This document shows, piece by piece, positions 63,198-64,000 of a DNA stretch of 64,000 nucleotides. The translations under genes and the position numbers were made by a program. The stretch spans positions 752,088 through 816,087 of the forward strand of contig NZ_MU158690.1 of the NCBI RefSeq assembly GCF_015209965.1, read 5' to 3'. A model generated the notes under the pieces. It did no database searches, had not been told where the DNA came from, and saw only the letters and a program-made list of their open reading frames with translations. Position 1 is the first letter of the stretch, and each line of letters begins with the position of its first letter. Origin of the DNA: Sphingobacterium pedocola. GTDB lineage: Bacteria; Bacteroidota; Bacteroidia; Sphingobacteriales; Sphingobacteriaceae.

Positions 63198-64000
63198 ATG
63201 TACCAACTGTTTTTATTAATAAAAAATCCGAAAAGTGTTTTTTATTGTTCGATAATTTTATGTGTCGTCCTTCATTTAGCGAGCCACGCTTTATATTCCC
63301 CCGTACATGCCCAAGTTTTGGCAAGGCAAGAGACCGTTCCAATGTGGAAGCGGATTGATATTCCGTTGACGAGTGACAAAGTTTATGGTAACCCTTTTTT
63401 AGACGTGATGGTCGATGCTATTTTTACCCATGAAAGCGGTCAACAGATAGCTATACCCGGATTTTGGAACGGAGGGAATCAATGGATTGTGCGTTTCTCA
63501 CCCAATCAACTTGGGAAATGGACCTATAGTATTCGTTCGAACGACAGTGCTAACGTCGCATTGGCAAAGGCGGGGGATCTTCTTGCTGTTGCTAATCATG
63601 GTAGTACTGAATTGGATCGTCGGGGCTTTGTACAGCTTTCATCAAATAATCGATATTTCACTTATTCCGACGGTCATCCATTTTTTTGGTTGGGGGATAC
63701 CCACTGGCAGGCTCCGGATTACGAACGTTTAGATGCCAATAACGATCCCAATGCAGTTAATGGTCTTGGTCAGTTCAAAGATCTGGTGGAAAATAGGTTG
63801 CGAAAGGGCTTTAATATCTACCAAACATATCCTGACGCCGCGGAAAATGATGGCGGAGGCAACCCGCGACGCTTCAATTGGTGGGTGGACCGGAAGATGC
63901 TACTTACCGCTCCTGATGCTATTCAGGTAAACCCCGAGGCATTCCGAGAAAATTTTGACGTTATGATGGATTACCTTGCAGATAGGGGGATGACCATTGC
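63198..64000 (+). CDS. DUF5060/DUF4038 glycoside hydrolase, GH140-like (3' end outside window)
   Basis: The frame opens at ATG 63198 (MYQLFLLIKNPKSVFYCSII) and stays open to the end of the window: 267 codons. After a signal peptide (ending near SPVHAQ) comes a DUF5060-like beta-sandwich (ETVPMWKRIDIPLTSDKVYG NP, FWNGGNQWIVRFSPNQLGKW, TYSIRSND), then the start of a DUF4038-type TIM barrel: RYFTYSDGHPFFWLGDTHW and the catalytic-domain region LRKGFNIYQTYPDAAEN. This family includes GH140 apiosidases acting on rhamnogalacturonan II. Family placement rests on the N-terminal half only; catalytic residues lie beyond the window. Confidence 0.85.
   Translation, partial: MYQLFLLIKNPKSVFYCSIILCVVLHLASHALYSPVHAQVLARQETVPMWKRIDIPLTSDKVYGNPFLDVMVDAIFTHESGQQIAIPGFWNGGNQWIVRFSPNQLGKWTYSIRSNDSANVALAKAGDLLAVANHGSTELDRRGFVQLSSNNRYFTYSDGHPFFWLGDTHWQAPDYERLDANNDPNAVNGLGQFKDLVENRLRKGFNIYQTYPDAAENDGGGNPRRFNWWVDRKMLLTAPDAIQVNPEAFRENFDVMMDYLADRGMTI

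Overview
The window reads as a chromosome segment of a Bacteroidetes bacterium, most likely of the Sphingobacteriaceae. The evidence is three SusC/SusD pairs, an ECF sigma/FecR pair in front of an STN-type SusC, a propeller-type sensor kinase, Bacteroidetes lipoprotein signals, Bacteroidetes-type promoters (TTTG/TTTC, 19-nt spacer, TAnnTTTG-like box) and no Shine-Dalgarno pattern. No rRNA, tRNA, CRISPR array, insertion sequence or phage was recognised.

Region A (1-11356, all +) is the least ordinary part. It encodes the end of a coiled-coil protein, a large membrane protein whose N-terminal half looks like a dynamin fold without a P-loop, a short Hsp70-like ATPase without lid, four single-pass membrane proteins with an N-terminal J-like domain (HPD is HND in three and lost in the fourth), and three less clear proteins, one a serpin-like lipoprotein. 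The exported halves of the J-like proteins differ: WG repeats (two), an OmpA-like peptidoglycan-binding domain (one), an unrecognised tail (one). Inference: a cytoplasmic Hsp70 wired through the inner membrane to envelope-facing domains, which I cannot match to a described system.

Region B (11357-11943) holds a strong hairpin terminator and two gene remnants.

Region C (11944-28838) is PUL 1. A minus-strand operon encodes SusC, SusD, a DUF4959/5126/5000-type lipoprotein, a DUF4998-GH43 lipoprotein, GH105, a BNR_4 beta-propeller enzyme and an MFS transporter. It is divergent from a response regulator and a propeller sensor kinase, which together are a hybrid two-component system split in two genes. 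Next (29077-32540, -) come an unrecognised lipoprotein and a GH78 rhamnosidase.

Region D (32817-43247) is PUL 2: ECF sigma factor, FecR anti-sigma, STN-SusC, SusD, a TIG lipoprotein, a paralogue of the lipoprotein at 29077, and a GntR regulator. Region E (43248-44434) is a decayed stretch with an AraC-family pseudogene and a cluster of six AGCTCA/TGAGCT motifs.

Region F (44435-51328) encodes an SSS symporter, an IlvD/Edd sugar-acid dehydratase, an AraC regulator, an SMP-30 lactonase and two SDR dehydrogenases: most steps of a non-phosphorylating oxidative sugar pathway. Region G (51358-64000) is PUL 3, paralogous to PUL 1 (SusC, SusD, DUF4959/5126/5000, DUF4998), followed by a GH36-like enzyme, a DUF4998-NAGPA lipoprotein and a DUF5060/DUF4038 (GH140-like) gene cut by the window end. 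The enzyme set (GH78, GH105, GH43, GH36-like, GH140-like, BNR_4) points to rhamnose- and uronate-containing plant glycans such as rhamnogalacturonan or arabinogalactan, and the oxidative pathway could take up the released deoxy- or pentose sugars. All functions are inferred from sequence alone.
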